A DNA stretch of 64,000 nucleotides from Streptomyces nigrescens. Its GTDB lineage: Bacteria; Actinomycetota; Actinomycetes; Streptomycetales; Streptomycetaceae. Below the pieces are notes generated by a model. That model saw only the letters and a program-made list of their open reading frames with translations. It made no database searches and was not told the origin of the DNA. Below are positions 9,294 through 18,562 of the stretch, piece after piece (the first letter of the stretch is position 1; every line of letters starts with the position of its first letter). The DNA lies in contig AP026073.1 in NCBI GenBank assembly GCA_024349765.1, forward strand, positions 5,704,001 through 5,768,000, given 5' to 3'. The translations under genes were made by a program, and so were the position numbers.

Positions 9294-9312
9294 CGGGCGG
9301 GCCGGGCTCACC

Positions 9313-9331
9313 GGGCCGGGGATACCGGCCC
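9313..9331. terminator. Bidirectional hairpin between convergent genes
   Basis: A 7-bp GGGCCGG/CCGGCCC stem with a 5-base loop lies in the 54-base space between the convergent DUF3093 gene and the 9348 gene. Confidence 0.55.
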
Positions 9332-9347
9332 CCTTCAGCGGTCCGCT

Positions 9348-10118
9348 TCAGTCGCCGGGCGGGAGCGGGGCCGGTCCGGGCGGCGGAGACGCCGGGAGGG
9401 CGTCGGGAAGTGCGTCCCAGGGCACCTGCCTGGCCCGCAGGTCCTTGCGGATTTTTTCCGCAACTTTTCTGGTGTCGCGGCGGTTCATGAAGCCGCCGAC
9501 GGCGGCGCCCACCATGAACGGGGTGAGGCTGGGGAGGTTGCGCAGCGTGCGCTTCATGATCTGCTGGCGCAGCTCACGCTTCATCTGCCCGCCGAGCGCG
9601 GCGTTCAGCGAGGCCGGTTTCGCGATGTCGATGCCCCGCTCCTCCGTCCACGACGTCAGACAGGCCATCCCGCGCTGGCGGAGATTCCCGGCCGGCCGCA
9701 GGCCGTAGACCTCGTGCAGCTCGGCGATGAGCTTGAGCTCGATCACGGCGACGCCGGTGATCTCGGTGGCCAGCTCGGCCGGCATGGCGGGCGGTACGGG
9801 CAGCATGGCTGCCGCGCCCACGCCCGCTCCGACGGTGGCGGTCCCCGCACAGGCGCCCGCGACGAGCTTGTCGGCGAGTTCCTCGGGGGTCAGTCCGGGG
9901 AACTGGGCGCGCAGGGTGGCGAGGTCGCGGACCTGGATCCGCGGGGCGAGCTCGATGATCCGGTCGGCGATGGCGGCGATCGTCGCCCGTACCCGGCCGC
10001 GCCATACCGGGGCGGTCGGGTCGGCGGGCACGGGCGCGGTTTCGTCGCGTGATCGTGCGCCGGCCGCCGGACCTTGGCCGCCCTCGGGACGCTTGCGGAA
10101 CGGGTTCACGCCAGCCAC
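9348..10118 (-). CDS. Conserved hypothetical protein with Gly/Ala-rich core
   Basis: This is a 256-residue protein. A charged N-terminus is followed by an amphipathic region (IAAIADRIIELAPRIQVRDL), a Gly/Ala-rich hydrophobic stretch (AGACAGTATVGAGVGAAAML, about residues 86-105), and a second short hydrophobic segment with Gly (FMVGAAVGGFMNRRDTRKVA) near residue 215. The C-terminal tail is Pro-rich. Glycine-rich short helices of this sort occur in EcsC-like proteins, but the match is too weak to name. Two GTG codons, at 10118 and 10109, are possible starts. It lies 13 bases after the DUF4193 gene and is probably cotranscribed with it. Confidence 0.8.
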   Translation of the reverse strand: MAGVNPFRKRPEGGQGPAAGARSRDETAPVPADPTAPVWRGRVRATIAAIADRIIELAPRIQVRDLATLRAQFPGLTPEELADKLVAGACAGTATVGAGVGAAAMLPVPPAMPAELATEITGVAVIELKLIAELHEVYGLRPAGNLRQRGMACLTSWTEERGIDIAKPASLNAALGGQMKRELRQQIMKRTLRNLPSLTPFMVGAAVGGFMNRRDTRKVAEKIRKDLRARQVPWDALPDALPASPPPGPAPLPPGD

Positions 10119-10131
10119 GGCGTAGACCGGC

Positions 10132-10434
10132 TCAGGCCGCGCAGTCGCGGCAGATCGGGTTGCCGTTCTTGTCCTCCGCGGCGAGCTGGCTGCGGTGGTG
10201 CACCAGGAAGCAGCTCATGCAGGTGAACTCGTCCTGCTGCTTGGGCAGCACGCGCACCGCGAGCTCTTCGTTGGACAGGTCGGCGCCGGGGAGCTCCAGG
10301 CCCTCGGCCTGCTCGAACTCGTCGACGTCGACGGCCGAGGCGGACTTGTCGTTCCGCCGCGACTTCAGCTCCTCGATGCTGTCCTCGTTGAGGTCGTCGT
10401 CGGTCTTGCGTGGAGTGTCGTAATCCGTAGCCAT
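10132..10434 (-). CDS. DUF4193 zinc-ribbon protein
   Basis: This 100-residue protein has an acidic N-terminal two-thirds and a C-terminal Cys pair arrangement, CMSC and CRDC, about 20 residues apart, which looks like a small zinc ribbon. This is the DUF4193 family, found throughout actinobacteria, with no defined function that I know of; structural zinc and transcription- or sigma-associated roles are possible but unproven. A purine-rich SD (GGGGGAGAG) precedes the ATG. Confidence 0.9.
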   Translation of the reverse strand: MATDYDTPRKTDDDLNEDSIEELKSRRNDKSASAVDVDEFEQAEGLELPGADLSNEELAVRVLPKQQDEFTCMSCFLVHHRSQLAAEDKNGNPICRDCAA

Positions 10435-10970
10435 TTTCGCTCTCCCCCTCTGGGTGTCTGCGGTGTCTCAGCGCTCGTAACGCGTGAGAGGCCGGACTTG
10501 TGCCCGACCTGAGGCGGAGATTTTGCCTCACATCAAGGTCTGTTACTCAATCGACACCCAACCGCACCCCTGAAGAGGTGATCGGTTTGGATGGCGATCA
10601 GGACCGTACACGGTCCGAATGTCGCACCTCGCGCAGCCCATCACCTGTACTTCCCGTGATTCGGGGCCCGGGAAACCCGGACTTCCCCGGCATTCCACCA
10701 GGGCTTTTGATCACGGAGCGTAGATGGCTGGAAATTCGCGTCTGTGAGGGATCACACACGCGATGACCGATGGGTGGACCGGTCCAATTCCGCGCAAAGC
10801 GAACGTGGCGAAGGATCGCTCCCCGCCCCCCTTTTCGTCAAACCGGCCCGGCCGGCAGACCTCCGCGGTGTACGGCCGCGAGACGGGCGATCCTACCCAC
10901 CGGGGCCCTGATGCTGGTCAGGGCGGTGGCGGACGGCTCCAGCGGCCGCACAGCCGCCTTTGCGAGGGCC
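10435..10970. other. Intergenic region between cutS and the DUF4193 gene
   Basis: This 536-base gap has no convincing gene. It must contain the DUF4193 promoter and the cutS 3' end. Visible structure: an inverted repeat TGAGGC/GCCTCA around 10509-10532, and a perfect palindrome GGACCGT-AC-ACGGTCC at 10601-10616. Two short plus-strand ORFs cross the region but lack ribosome binding sites and have poor codon bias. Confidence 0.6.
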
Positions 10971-12233
10971 TCACAGCGGCAGCACCACCCGCATCACGAG
11001 ACCGCCGCCCTCGCGGGGTTCTGCGGTGATGGTGCCGTCGTGTGCGCGGACCACCGAGCGGACGATGGACAGGCCCAGGCCGACGCCCTTGTCGCTGCCG
11101 GTGCGCTCGGTGCGCAGCCGGCGGAACGGCTCGAAGAGGTTCTCCACCTCGTAGGCGGGGACCACCGGCCCGGTGTTGGTGACCACCAGCACCGCACACC
11201 CCGGCTGCGGCTCGGTGCTCACCTCCACCCACCCCTCGGGCACGTTGTAGCGCACCGCGTTCTGCACCAGATTCAGCGCGATCCGCTCCAGCAGCACACC
11301 ATTGCCCTGCACGAAGACCTGCTGGCGCACCCCACGCAGCACCACGCCCTTGGCCTGCGCCTCCTCACGGAGCTGGTCCACGGCCTGAGCGGCGACCTCG
11401 GACAGATCCACCGGCTTCTTGTCCACGACCCGGTTCTCACTGCGCGCCAGCAGCAACAACCCCTCCACCAACTGCTCACTGCGCTCATTGGTGGCCAGCA
11501 GCGTCTTGCCCAGCTGCGCCAGCTCCGGCGAGGCGTCCGGATCGGCCAGCTGCACCTCCAGCAGCGTCCGGTTGATCGCCAACGGCGTCCGCAGCTCGTG
11601 CGAGGCATTGGCCACGAACCGCCGCTGCGACTCGAACGCCCGGTCCAGCCGGTCCAGCATCTCGTCGAAGGTGTCCGCCAGCTCCTTGAGCTCGTCGTCC
11701 GGACCCCCCAACTCGATCCGCCGGTGCAGATCCGACCCCGCCACCCGCTGCGCGGTCCGCGTGATCCGACCCAACGGCGACAGCACCCGCCCCGCCATCG
11801 CATAACCGAACGCGAACGCCACCACCGTCAACCCCAGCAACGCCAGCAACGAACGGTTCAGCAGGCTGTTGAGCGCCAGCGCGCGCTGGTGCTGGAGGCA
11901 CTGCTCGACGGCCTGCTGGAGCAGCGGTCCGGAGGTCTGGGTGGGCAGGTCGCAGATGTCGCTGGTGGACTCGAACTTGCCACCGAGGATCTTCAGTGGC
12001 AGCGCGCTGCCGTCGTGCAGGGCGTCCGCGGCGAGCATGTAGATGATGGTCAGCAGCACGATGCCGGCCATCAGGAACATCCCGCCGTACAGCAGCGTCA
12101 GCCGTATCCGGATCGTCGGCCGGAGCCACGGGAAGGGCCGGACGTTGACCGGCGGGCGGGGGTCCCAGGCGGGTTTGGGCGGGATGGGCTGCGGTGGGGC
12201 GGCCGGCTTGGAGAACGAGGGCAGGGAAGGCAT
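10971..12233 (-). CDS. cutS: Sensor histidine kinase CutS
   Basis: This 420-residue protein has a Pro-rich cytoplasmic N-terminus and TM1 at about residues 43-68. The short extracellular domain contains exactly two cysteines (Cys94 and Cys112). TM2 lies at about 128-148, then HAMP and a HisKA with phospho-accepting His212 in ANASHELRTP, and an HATPase domain (NLVQNAVRYN, GVGLGLSIV). It pairs with CutR. In Streptomyces, CutS has been linked to sensing the extracellular redox/folding state through the conserved cysteine pair; that is knowledge of the family. The gene starts six bases after the cutR stop. Confidence 0.92.
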   Translation of the reverse strand: MPSLPSFSKPAAPPQPIPPKPAWDPRPPVNVRPFPWLRPTIRIRLTLLYGGMFLMAGIVLLTIIYMLAADALHDGSALPLKILGGKFESTSDICDLPTQTSGPLLQQAVEQCLQHQRALALNSLLNRSLLALLGLTVVAFAFGYAMAGRVLSPLGRITRTAQRVAGSDLHRRIELGGPDDELKELADTFDEMLDRLDRAFESQRRFVANASHELRTPLAINRTLLEVQLADPDASPELAQLGKTLLATNERSEQLVEGLLLLARSENRVVDKKPVDLSEVAAQAVDQLREEAQAKGVVLRGVRQQVFVQGNGVLLERIALNLVQNAVRYNVPEGWVEVSTEPQPGCAVLVVTNTGPVVPAYEVENLFEPFRRLRTERTGSDKGVGLGLSIVRSVVRAHDGTITAEPREGGGLVMRVVLPL

Positions 12234-12239
12234 CGCCGG

Positions 12240-12893
12240 TCAGATCCGGTAACCCGAGCCGGGGACGGTGACGATCACCGCGGGCTCGCCGAGCTTGCGG
12301 CGCAGCGTCATGACCGTGACCCGCACGACGTTGGTGAACGGGTCGGTGTTCTCGTCCCAGGCCTTCTCCAGGAGCTGCTCGGCCGAGACGACGGTGCCCT
12401 CGCTGCGCATCAGCACCTCCAGCACCGCGAACTCCTTCGGGGCGAGCTGGACCTCCTTGCCGTCGCGGAAGACCTCGCGGCGGTTCGGGTCGAGCTTGAT
12501 CCCGGCCCGCTCCAGGACGGGCGGCAGCGCGACGGTCGTACGGCGGCCCAGGGCGCGCACCCGGGCGGTCAGCTCGGTGAAGGCGAACGGCTTGGGGAGG
12601 TAGTCGTCCGCGCCGATCTCCAGGCCCTCGACGCGGTCGCTGACGTCTCCGGAGGCGGTGAGCATCAGGACACGGGTGGGCATCCCCAGCTCGACGATCT
12701 TGCGGCAGACGTCGTCGCCGTGGACGACCGGGAGGTCGCGGTCGAGCACGACGACGTCGTAGTCGTTGACCGCGATCCGTTCGAGGGCGGCAGCGCCGTC
12801 GTAGACCACGTCGACGGCCATGGCCTCCCGGCGTAGTCCGGTGGCCACCGCATCGGCGAGCAGCTGCTCGTCCTCGACGACGAGAACACGCAC
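12240..12893 (-). CDS. cutR: OmpR-family response regulator CutR
   Basis: This 217-residue protein has a receiver domain (acidic pocket VVEDEQ, phospho-acceptor Asp51 in VVVLDRDLP, Lys in YLPKPFAF) and a C-terminal winged helix (LAPKEFAVLEVLM, RVTVMTLRRKLGE). Sequence and length agree with CutR as I remember it from S. lividans and S. coelicolor. It is transcribed before cutS. The system was first described in connection with copper/tyrosinase and is now associated with secretion stress and HtrA-type proteases. It starts with GTG. The 330 bases upstream (12894-13223) hold only the divergent promoters of cutR and the small gene at 13224; I see no gene there. Confidence 0.94.
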   Translation of the reverse strand: MRVLVVEDEQLLADAVATGLRREAMAVDVVYDGAAALERIAVNDYDVVVLDRDLPVVHGDDVCRKIVELGMPTRVLMLTASGDVSDRVEGLEIGADDYLPKPFAFTELTARVRALGRRTTVALPPVLERAGIKLDPNRREVFRDGKEVQLAPKEFAVLEVLMRSEGTVVSAEQLLEKAWDENTDPFTNVVRVTVMTLRRKLGEPAVIVTVPGSGYRI

Positions 12894-13223
12894 GTCGCTA
12901 GTCCTTCCTCACGGCCCTTTCGGGCGGGCACAACAATCACTCTGAGCCCTTCCATCCTGCCCCGAAGAGCCATAAACCGGCAGTAAGGCGGGAGGGCGGG
13001 GGCTGGGGCCCGGGGCCGCTGCGCCCGATCGGCAGGATTCCTGGGCGGGTTGAGGTTTCCCTGAGGTTGCGGGTGGGGAGGACGACTGCACACCCGCGAT
13101 CACGCCCTGTTTTTTCTCTGGCGATCCACGTGCCATGAACTGATCCATTCCGCAGGGACCACGCCGTGATCGACCCACCGTCGGCACACCCCCGTGCCAC
13201 CGACCCACGACGAGGGGGCGCAC

Positions 13224-13400
13224 ATGGACGCGTTCACCGCAGGCATTTTGCAGCGCATAGAGAACACCGAAGCCGATCTGGACCGGGCCCGCCGCGCGGG
13301 CGATGACTTCCTCGTCGAGGTCGAGCAGGCCGAGCTCGAGGACCTCCAGCGGCTGGCGAACGAGCACGGTGTGCGTTATGGAGCGGTCAGCAACGCCTGA
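13224..13400 (+). CDS. Small conserved actinobacterial protein
   Basis: This 58-residue protein is mostly one amphipathic helix (RIENTEADLDRARRAGDDFL followed by VEVEQAELEDLQRLANEHG) and probably forms a coiled coil. A GAGGGGG site precedes the ATG. It is divergent from cutR and convergent with the inositol monophosphatase. I do not recognise a family function; codon use is fully Streptomyces-like, so it is likely a real gene. Confidence 0.75.
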   Translation: MDAFTAGILQRIENTEADLDRARRAGDDFLVEVEQAELEDLQRLANEHGVRYGAVSNA

Positions 13401-13420
13401 CCGCGACGGCGTACGGGGAT

Positions 13421-13456
13421 CGCGCCCCGGCACCCAGGACAGGGTGCCGGGGCGCG
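13421..13456. terminator. Perfect 15-bp bidirectional terminator
   Basis: A perfect 15-bp stem (CGCGCCCCGGCACCC and its complement) with a 6-base loop lies between the convergent small gene and the inositol monophosphatase gene. It probably ends both transcripts. Confidence 0.88.
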
Positions 13457-13487
13457 GTCGTGCCCGGGCCGGTGGCGCGGCCGCGGG

Positions 13488-14303
13488 TCAGTCGTGCCAG
13501 GCGCCGAGCTCGTCCAGCAGCGGCTGGAGCTGCGCGAAGAGCTCCGGGGAGGCGGCGAGGGTCAGTTCGTGGGAGGCCGGCTGCCCGGGGCGGCCACCGG
13601 TGCGGGCCCCGGCCTCACGGGCGATCAGCGCACCGGCCGCCAGGTCCCAGGGGTTCAGCCCGCGCTCGTAGTAGGCGTCCAGCCGGCCGCAGGCCACGTC
13701 GCACAGGTCGATGGCGGCCGATCCGCCCCGCCGGATGTCGCGGACCTGCGGCAGCAGGGTGCGCACCACCTCGGCCTGGGCGGCTCGGCGGTCGGCCAGG
13801 TAGCCGAAGCCGGTGCCGAGCAGCGCCTGGGAGAGCTGCGGCGCGGGCCGGTGCCGGATCGGCTCGCCGTTGTTGTACGCGCCCCGGCCCAGGACGGCGT
13901 GACAGGTCTCGCCGCGCATCGGGGCGGCGACGACCCCGACGACCACCTCGCCGTCCTTCTCGGCGGCGATCGACACCGCCCAGGAGGGCAGGTCGTAGAG
14001 GTAGTTGACGGTGCCGTCGACGGGGTCGATGACCCAGCGGATGCCGCTGGTGCCCTCGGTGCTCGCGCCCTCCTCCCCCAGGAAGCCGTCGTCGGGGCGG
14101 TGCTCCCCGAGGAAGCCGGTGATCAGCTTCTCGGAGGCGAGGTCCATCTCGGTGACGACGTCGATCGGGCTGGTCTTCGTGGCGGCCACACCGAGGTCGG
14201 CGGGTCGGCCGTCGCGCAGCAGCGCCCCGGCGCGGCGGGCGGCCTCCAGGGCCAGCTCCAGAAGGTCGTCGTACAGCGCGTCGGTCTGCGTCGGGTCGGG
14301 CAC
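13488..14303 (-). CDS. Inositol monophosphatase family protein
   Basis: This 271-residue protein belongs to the Mg2+-dependent, Li+-sensitive phosphatase superfamily. Motif WVIDPVDGTVNYLYDLP supplies metal-binding Asp residues, an upstream GEE (FLGEEGAS) provides the Glu, and the second signature NPWDLAAGALIAREAGA is present. It most likely hydrolyses myo-inositol-1-phosphate or a related sugar phosphate; in Streptomyces inositol feeds mycothiol and phosphatidylinositol. It starts with GTG at 14303 behind AAGGAG. It lies downstream of the ferrochelatase gene with a gap of about 95 bases. Confidence 0.92.
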   Translation of the reverse strand: MPDPTQTDALYDDLLELALEAARRAGALLRDGRPADLGVAATKTSPIDVVTEMDLASEKLITGFLGEHRPDDGFLGEEGASTEGTSGIRWVIDPVDGTVNYLYDLPSWAVSIAAEKDGEVVVGVVAAPMRGETCHAVLGRGAYNNGEPIRHRPAPQLSQALLGTGFGYLADRRAAQAEVVRTLLPQVRDIRRGGSAAIDLCDVACGRLDAYYERGLNPWDLAAGALIAREAGARTGGRPGQPASHELTLAASPELFAQLQPLLDELGAWHD

Positions 14304-14399
14304 GGTGCTCCTTGCTCGGACGAGCGGCGGTCGGGCAGCGGTGGGCGGCGTACGGCAGTCGGGCGGGCCGCCGGGCGTACGCCGCCGCGGTGTTCGGGT

Positions 14400-15554
14400 C
14401 TACGCGGGGGCCTGGGCGACCGGGCCCTGCCAGTCGGCGCCGGCCGCGGCCGGGCGCGGGGCGCGGGCCGGGCAGCAACCGACCGGGCACAGGTCGTGGG
14501 AGGGGCCGAGGGCGCCGAGGGCGCAGCGCTCGGGGGTGCGGCCGCGTTCGGTGGCGGCGCGCTCCAGGAGGAGCTCGCGGACGGCGGCGGCGAACCGGGG
14601 GTCGGCGCCCACGGTCGCGGACCGGGCGAGGGGCAGTCCCAGTTCGGCGGCCTTGGCGGTGGCCTCGGTGTCGAGGTCGTACTTGACCTCCATGTGGTCC
14701 GAGACGAAGCCGATGGGGGCCATGACCACGGCCGGGACGCCGGCGGCGTGCCGCTCCTCCAGGTGGTCGCAGATGTCGGGCTCCAGCCAGGGGATGTGCG
14801 GGGCGCCGCTGCGGGACTGGTAGACGAGCTGCCAGGGGTGGTCCACGCCGGTCTCCGCGCGGACCGCGTCGGCGATCACCCGGGCCACGTCGAGGTGCTG
14901 GGCCACGTAGGCGCCGCCCTCGCCGCCCTCGGTGTGGTCGTCCGGGGTGCCGGAGGTGTCGGCGGCGGCGGTGGGGATGGAGTGCGTGGTGAACGCGAGG
15001 TGGGCGCCGTCGCGGACGTCGTCCGGCAGCGCGGCGAGGGACGCCAGCACACCGTCGACCATCGGCCGGACGAAGCCGGGGTGGTTGAAGTAGTGCCGCA
15101 GCTTGTCGACCTGCGGGACCGGCAGCCCCTCGGCCTGGAGGGCGGCGAGCGCGTCGGCGAGGTTCTCGCGGTACTGGCGGCAGCCCGAGTACGAGGCGTA
15201 GGCGCTGGTCGCCAGGACGGCGATGCGGCGGTGGCCGTCGCCCACCATCTGGCGCAGGGTGTCGGTCAGGTACGGCGCCCAGTTGCGGTTGCCCCAGTAG
15301 ACCGGCAGTTCCAGGCCGTTCTCGGCGAAATCCTTGCGCAGTGCGTCGAGCAGCTCGCGGTTCTGGGCGTTGATCGGGCTGACGCCGCCGAACAGGAAGT
15401 AGTGCTGCCCCACCTCCTTGAGGCGCTCGCGGGGGATGCCGCGGCCGCGGGTGACGTTCTCCAGGAACGGGACGACGTCGTCGGGGCCTTCGGGGCCGCC
15501 GAAGGAGAGCAGCAGCAGGGCGTCGTAGGGGCGGGGATCACGCTGTTCGGGCAT
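14400..15554 (-). CDS. hemH: Coproporphyrin III ferrochelatase
   Basis: This 384-residue protein inserts ferrous iron into coproporphyrin III in the actinobacterial heme pathway (also called CpfC). The catalytic His191 (TTHSIP) and Glu289 (DHMEVKYD) are visible. Actinobacterial enzymes carry a [2Fe-2S] cluster; the matching cysteines here are Cys125 (SGCRQY) and the C-terminal group at 344 and 356-361 (LCPVGCC). An extra, low-complexity C-terminal tail of about 20 residues follows. The ATG at 15554 gives the family start [20 protein letters not shown]; the longer upstream ORF is not needed. Confidence 0.95.
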   Translation of the reverse strand: MPEQRDPRPYDALLLLSFGGPEGPDDVVPFLENVTRGRGIPRERLKEVGQHYFLFGGVSPINAQNRELLDALRKDFAENGLELPVYWGNRNWAPYLTDTLRQMVGDGHRRIAVLATSAYASYSGCRQYRENLADALAALQAEGLPVPQVDKLRHYFNHPGFVRPMVDGVLASLAALPDDVRDGAHLAFTTHSIPTAAADTSGTPDDHTEGGEGGAYVAQHLDVARVIADAVRAETGVDHPWQLVYQSRSGAPHIPWLEPDICDHLEERHAAGVPAVVMAPIGFVSDHMEVKYDLDTEATAKAAELGLPLARSATVGADPRFAAAVRELLLERAATERGRTPERCALGALGPSHDLCPVGCCPARAPRPAAAGADWQGPVAQAPA

Positions 15555-15736
15555 GGCATCGATCCTGCCACCCTTCCCCCGGGTGCGGCGGGCAGGTCCC
15601 GGTACGCGGACGGCCCGCGAGCGCGGCGGGATCGGTCCGAAAAACCGGAGGCGTGGGGCTGCGCACCGCCCGTAAGCTGTATCGGCCACATACATTCCTT
15701 ACCGATCTTCGGTCCTCATCCGGCGGAGCGCCCCCG

Positions 15737-17008
15737 TTGCCCAGTCCCTACCGCGCCATCTTCGGCCGCCCCGGCACCAAGTCCTTCTCCGCCGCCGGGC
15801 TGCTGGGCCGGATGCCGCTGTCGATGCTGAGCATCGGTGTCGTCACGATGGTCTCCCAGCTGACCGGGCGGTACGGCCTGGCGGGCGCGCTGTCGGCGAC
15901 CCTCGCCCTGTCCGCGGCGGTGCTCGGTCCGCAGATCTCCCGGCTGGTGGACCGGCACGGCCAGCGCCGGGTGCTGCGCCCGGCGACGTTGGTGTCGCTC
16001 GCCGCGGTCGCGGGTCTGCTGCTCAGTGCCCAGCAGCGCTGGCCGGACTGGGTGCTGTTCGTCTTCGCGGCGTGCGCGGGATGCGTGCCGAGCGTCGGGT
16101 CGATGGTCCGGGCGCGCTGGGCGGAGCTGTACCGGGGTTCGCCGCGGGAGCTGCACACCGCGTACTCGTGGGAGTCGATCGTCGACGAGATGTGCTTCAT
16201 CGTCGGGCCGATCCTGTCGATCGGGCTGTCCACCGCGTGGTTCCCGGAGGCCGGGCCGCTGCTGGCGGGGGTCTTCCTGGCGGCCGGGGTGTGTTGGCTG
16301 ACGGCACAGCGGGCGACGGAGCCGGTGCCGCATCCGCGGGGGCAGCAGGCCAGCGGCTCGGCGCTGCGTTCGCCGGGGCTGCAGGTGCTGGTGGGGACGT
16401 TCGTGGCGACCGGCGCGATCTTCGGGGCGATCGACGTGGTGACGGTGGCCTTCGCGGAGCAGGCCGGGCACAAGACGGCGGCCAGTCTGGTGCTGGCCGT
16501 GTACGCGCTCGGTTCGTGCGTGGCCGGTGCCGTCTTCGGGCTGCTGCACCTCAAGGGCCATCCGTCGCGCCGCTGGGTGATCGGGGTGTGCGCGATGGCG
16601 GTGAGCATGGTGCCGCTCCAGATGGTGGGTTCGCTGCCGTTGCTGGCCGTCGCGCTGTTCGTGGCGGGGCTGTCCATCGCGCCGACGATGGTGACGACGA
16701 TGGCTCTGGTCGAGGAGCACGTCCCGCAGTCGAAGCTGACCGAGGGCATGACGTGGACCAGCACCGGTCTGGCCGTGGGGGTGGCGCTGGGTTCGTCGGC
16801 GGCCGGCTGGGTGGTGGACGCCGCCGGTGCGGAGCGCGGCTATCTGGTGCCGGGCGCGTCGGGCGTACTGGCCGCGCTGGTGGCGTTCGCGGGTTACCGC
16901 CGGCTCCGTCCGCGGCAGCCGGCGGCCACGGCGGCCCCGGTCGCGGCGGGCCTGCCCGAAGGCGGCACCGCGGCCGCGGAACGGCAGGGCGGGCAGCCCG
17001 TCGCGTGA
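15737..17008 (+). CDS. MFS transporter
   Basis: This is a 423-residue carrier with about 12 membrane helices and the loop 2-3 motif RLVDRHGQRRVLRPATLVSL typical of the major facilitator superfamily. I chose the TTG at 15737 (LPSPYRAIFGRPGTKSFSAA) because homologues begin with this sequence and a GGAGC lies just upstream; an upstream ATG at 15653 is an alternative. The substrate is unknown; drug/sugar efflux-type carriers are closest in feel. It is divergent from hemH. Confidence 0.88.
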   Translation: MPSPYRAIFGRPGTKSFSAAGLLGRMPLSMLSIGVVTMVSQLTGRYGLAGALSATLALSAAVLGPQISRLVDRHGQRRVLRPATLVSLAAVAGLLLSAQQRWPDWVLFVFAACAGCVPSVGSMVRARWAELYRGSPRELHTAYSWESIVDEMCFIVGPILSIGLSTAWFPEAGPLLAGVFLAAGVCWLTAQRATEPVPHPRGQQASGSALRSPGLQVLVGTFVATGAIFGAIDVVTVAFAEQAGHKTAASLVLAVYALGSCVAGAVFGLLHLKGHPSRRWVIGVCAMAVSMVPLQMVGSLPLLAVALFVAGLSIAPTMVTTMALVEEHVPQSKLTEGMTWTSTGLAVGVALGSSAAGWVVDAAGAERGYLVPGASGVLAALVAFAGYRRLRPRQPAATAAPVAAGLPEGGTAAAERQGGQPVA

Positions 17009-17188
17009 GTCGCGCGGCCCCGGGGGTTACCGGCGGTACGAGATGTCCCGGAGCCGGGTGATTACGGCCGATTCCTTGATCGCGTAATTCCGCTCTCCCC
17101 CTGTGGAGGACCCCGGGGTGACTGACATCATGCGCTCACACCAACGGCGGCCGACCGGCCGGCCCGCGTGAGGGGAGGGGACGTCACC

Positions 17189-18532
17189 ATGGCAGTCAGC
17201 AACGCCGTCGACGGCTCGGGAGGGCGCGGCTCCACCGCCGCCCCGTGGCGCAACTGGGCGGGCAACGTCACCGCCCGCCCGGCCCGGACGGTGACCCCGG
17301 CGAGCACCGAGGAGCTGGCGGCCGCGGTCCGCGCCGCCGCCGCGGACGGGCTGACGGTCAAGGCGGCCGGTACGGGCCACTCCTTCACCCCGGCGGCCGC
17401 CACCGACGGGCTGCTGGTCCGTCCCGAGCGACTGACCGGCGTGCGCGCGGTGGACCGCGCGGCCGGCACGGTCACGGTGGCCGCCGGGACGCCCCTCAAG
17501 CGCCTCAACGAGACGCTGTCCGCGCACGGGCTGTCGCTGACCAACATGGGCGACATCATGGAGCAGACCGTCTCCGGTGCGGTCAGCACCGGTACCCACG
17601 GCACCGGCCGGGACTCGGCGTCGCTGGCCGCCCAGATCTCCGGTCTGCAGCTGGTCACCGCCGACGGCTCGGTGCTGACCTGTTCCGCCGAGGAGAACCC
17701 GGACGTCTTCGCCGCGGCCCGGCTGGGCCTGGGCGCGCTCGGCGTGATCAGCGAGCTCACCTTCGCCGTGGAGCCGGAGTTCCTGCTGACCGCCCGTGAG
17801 GAGCCGATGCCGTTCGACGAGGTGACCGGCCGGTTCGACGAACTGGTCGCCGAGAACGAGCACTTCGAGTTCTACTGGTTCCCGCACACCGGCAACTGCA
17901 ACACCAAGCGCAACAACCGCAGCCAGGGTCCCGCGGCCCCGCCCGGCCGGATCAGCGGCTGGGTCGAGGACGAGCTGCTGTCCAACGGCGTCTTCCAGGT
18001 CGCCTGCGCCGTCGGGCGCGCGCTGCCGGCCGCCATACCGGGTATCGCCAGGATCTCAAGCCGGGCCCTGTCGGCCCGTACGTACACCGACATCCCCTAC
18101 AAGGTGTTCACCTCACCGCGGCGGGTGCGGTTCGTGGAGATGGAGTACGCACTGCCCCGGGCGGCCGCGGTCGCGGCGCTGGGCGAGCTGAAGGCGCTGG
18201 TGGAGCGCTCGGACTTCAAGATCAGCTTCCCGGTGGAGGTGCGCACCGCGCCGGCCGACGACCTCCCGCTGTCCACCGCCTCCGGCCGGGACACCGTCTA
18301 CGTCGCCGTGCACATGTACCGCGGCACGCCCCACGAGGCGTACTTCGCGGCCGCCGAGCGGATCATGACCGCGCACGGGGGCCGCCCGCACTGGGGCAAG
18401 CTGCACACCCGCGACGCGGCGTACCTCGCCGCCGCCTATCCGCGGTTCGGCGAGTTCACCGCGGTCCGGGACCGGCTGGACCCGGACCGCCGGTTCGGCA
18501 ACGCGTACCTGCGCCGGGTGCTCGGGGACTGA
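17189..18532 (+). CDS. FAD-dependent D-arabinono-1,4-lactone oxidase-type oxidoreductase
   Basis: This 447-residue protein has an N-terminal FAD-binding PCMH domain (GTGHSFTPAAATDGLLV; GALGVISELT) and a C-terminal ALO domain ending with the characteristic HWGKLHT and DPDRRFGNAYL. Family members oxidise aldonolactones such as L-gulono- or D-arabinono-lactone with oxygen as acceptor. The ATG at 17189 follows AGGGGA. No signal peptide is seen, so it is probably cytoplasmic. The physiological substrate in Streptomyces is not established. Confidence 0.9.
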   Translation: MAVSNAVDGSGGRGSTAAPWRNWAGNVTARPARTVTPASTEELAAAVRAAAADGLTVKAAGTGHSFTPAAATDGLLVRPERLTGVRAVDRAAGTVTVAAGTPLKRLNETLSAHGLSLTNMGDIMEQTVSGAVSTGTHGTGRDSASLAAQISGLQLVTADGSVLTCSAEENPDVFAAARLGLGALGVISELTFAVEPEFLLTAREEPMPFDEVTGRFDELVAENEHFEFYWFPHTGNCNTKRNNRSQGPAAPPGRISGWVEDELLSNGVFQVACAVGRALPAAIPGIARISSRALSARTYTDIPYKVFTSPRRVRFVEMEYALPRAAAVAALGELKALVERSDFKISFPVEVRTAPADDLPLSTASGRDTVYVAVHMYRGTPHEAYFAAAERIMTAHGGRPHWGKLHTRDAAYLAAAYPRFGEFTAVRDRLDPDRRFGNAYLRRVLGD

Positions 18533-18562
18533 CCCGGGCACCCGACGCGGGGCGCGGCCGGT

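Noticed and set aside
10971-12893. cutRS considered as the missing kdpDE
   Set aside because: The kinase lacks the KdpD N-terminal and USP domains and is about half its size; CutR/CutS identity is clear.
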